Below, one piece after another: positions 63,360 through 64,000 of a stretch of DNA of 64,000 nucleotides. This DNA is from Nostoc sp. JL34 (GTDB lineage Bacteria > Cyanobacteriota > Cyanobacteriia > Cyanobacteriales > Nostocaceae). Below the pieces are notes generated by a model. The model did not search any database, was not told the DNA's origin, and saw only the letters and a list, made by a program, of their open reading frames with translations. The first letter of the stretch is position 1. The number at the start of each line of letters is the position of its first letter. Location of the stretch: NCBI RefSeq assembly GCF_017114945.1, contig NZ_JABXKQ010000124.1, positions 146,143 through 210,142 of the forward strand. Reading direction: 5' to 3'. The position numbers were made by a program, and so were the translations under genes.

Positions 63360-63778
63360 GATTCCTCCCCAGCTGATACCAAATAATAAGGATAAACAAA
63401 ACTATAAATATCGGGGCCGTCTTTGAGCCGATAATTGATGATGATGTCCACTCTGCCACGCACAGGGTCAGGGTCGGTAACAACTTCATCGATAGTAATG
63501 CGTGGTTCCCAAACTTCTAAAGCTTCCAAAACATAAAGACGGATTCGCAGTAGGGTATCGCTATTTAAAGGTGCAAACGCCAGTTCCGACAAGCGCGAAC
63601 CAAAGGTCGGTCGATAAACCCGCTCACCTACACCCGTGCGGAGGATAATCCAAATAGATTCTTTAACTTTTTGATCTTCACGGCTAAGTTGTATCCCACC
63701 TTGCACACTTAAATGCAGTGGATAAGCCCAACCTGTTCCCAAATAGGCTCGATCACGACCATAAACCATATCTGGCAC
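63356..63778 (-). CDS. eCIS baseplate wedge protein, gp25-like
   Basis: 140 residues of the GPW/gp25 lysozyme-like family: GTGWAYPLHLSVQGGIQLSR, ESIWIILRTGVGERVYRPTF, GSRLSELAFAPLNSDTLLRI, and LYVLEALEVWEPRITIDEVV. gp25 starts sheath polymerisation at the baseplate; in Afp-type clusters it is the gene before gpJ, as here. Sheath, tube and spike genes are expected beyond the window edge. Overlaps the next gene by 4 bp. Confidence 0.92.
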   Translation of the reverse strand: MPDMVYGRDRAYLGTGWAYPLHLSVQGGIQLSREDQKVKESIWIILRTGVGERVYRPTFGSRLSELAFAPLNSDTLLRIRLYVLEALEVWEPRITIDEVVTDPDPVRGRVDIIINYRLKDGPDIYSFVYPYYLVSAGEES

Positions 63779-63876
63779 TTAGACAGCTGTTACATGGATA
63801 TCTTCAAAGATATCGGCACAGAAGGTTTAAGCCTATTCTCCAAAGGTCGAGGATGAAGAGGTAGGCAAGAGTTTAA

Positions 63877-64000
63877 GATTCCGAGGTGGGTTAATGGAGT
63901 TCCGAAATGGATTCATCCAGTTCAAAGGTGGATTAACGGAGTTCCGAGGTGGATTCATCCAGTTCAAAGGTGGATGAACGGAGTTCTGAGGTGGATTCAT
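63877..64000. repeat. 21-bp minisatellite, 42-bp higher-order period
   Basis: Alternating AGTTCCGAGGTGGATTCATC(C) and AGTTCAAAGGTGGATTAACG(G) units, about six, running off the window edge. It lies directly 5' of the gp25 gene on that strand. Multiples of three keep one frame open for some units, but stops occur, so it is non-coding. Confidence 0.9.

Overview
The window is chromosomal DNA of a filamentous cyanobacterium of the Nostoc/Anabaena type (Nostocales). This rests on the very frequent HIP1 octamer (GCGATCGC), the heptameric short tandem repeats (STRR) between and even inside genes, a Rubisco activase with a RbcS-like C-terminal domain, a Ycf66 protein, a carotenoid desaturase of the cyanobacterial CrtD type, a DUF1392 protein and a PEP-CTERM protein. 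There are no rRNA or tRNA genes that I can recognise and no CRISPR array.

Layout. 1-15.6 kb: a partial glycosyltransferase-like gene, then metabolic and housekeeping genes (2OG-Fe(II) oxygenase, fructosamine kinase, M16 peptidase, crtD, GDPD phosphodiesterase, a five-repeat secreted protein, ligA, a Uma2 nuclease, alpha-glucan phosphorylase). 15.6-24.7 kb: a FUSC transporter, a ParE/antitoxin pair with a shortened toxin, DUF1392 and PEP-CTERM genes, a WD40 remnant, rca, a secreted unknown. 24.7-29.2 kb: a sigma factor/DUF1822 pair, DUF4870, an oxidoreductase and an HNH nuclease, all on +. 29.2-37.6 kb: GH57, Ca2+/H+ exchanger, Ser/Thr kinase, gnd, ycf66. 37.6-42.2 kb is accessory: a retropepsin module without a normal start codon, a ParD/ParE pair, a 99-bp tandem repeat, and a caspase-FGE protein followed by an Avd-like gene. 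42-51 kb: two diguanylate cyclases, a copper-chaperone-like protein, alaS, Uma2, a methyltransferase-HIT fusion. 51-54.3 kb is a decaying region with a broken Uma2 gene and a PRC-barrel gene split by a small TIR element and a frameshift. 54.3-57 kb: serA and prmA. 57-64 kb: the edge of an extracellular contractile injection system (eCIS/tCIS) with gp25, gpJ-like and gpI-like baseplate genes on - and a probable cargo protein on +.

The two most interesting systems are: (1) 39.3-42.0 kb, where the caspase-FGE protein ends in a sequence with the layout of the variable region of a diversity-generating retroelement (DGR) target and is followed by an Avd-type four-helix protein, but no reverse transcriptase or template repeat follows, so it looks like a remote or orphan DGR target cassette; (2) 57.1-58.4 kb, a protein with the eCIS-type leader segment found at the head of DUF4157 proteins but with no zinc-protease motif, fused to a Cys-His-Asp papain/transglutaminase-like domain, next to baseplate genes, hence a candidate injected effector.

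The intergenic space is rich in small mobile sequences: two homologous 161-bp MITE-like elements 23 kb apart in opposite orientation, a 222-bp TIR element lodged in another repeat, an 81-bp TIR element inside a gene, a 74-bp hairpin repeat present twice between convergent genes, and two 21-bp minisatellites. All assignments are from reading the sequence; no database search was run.
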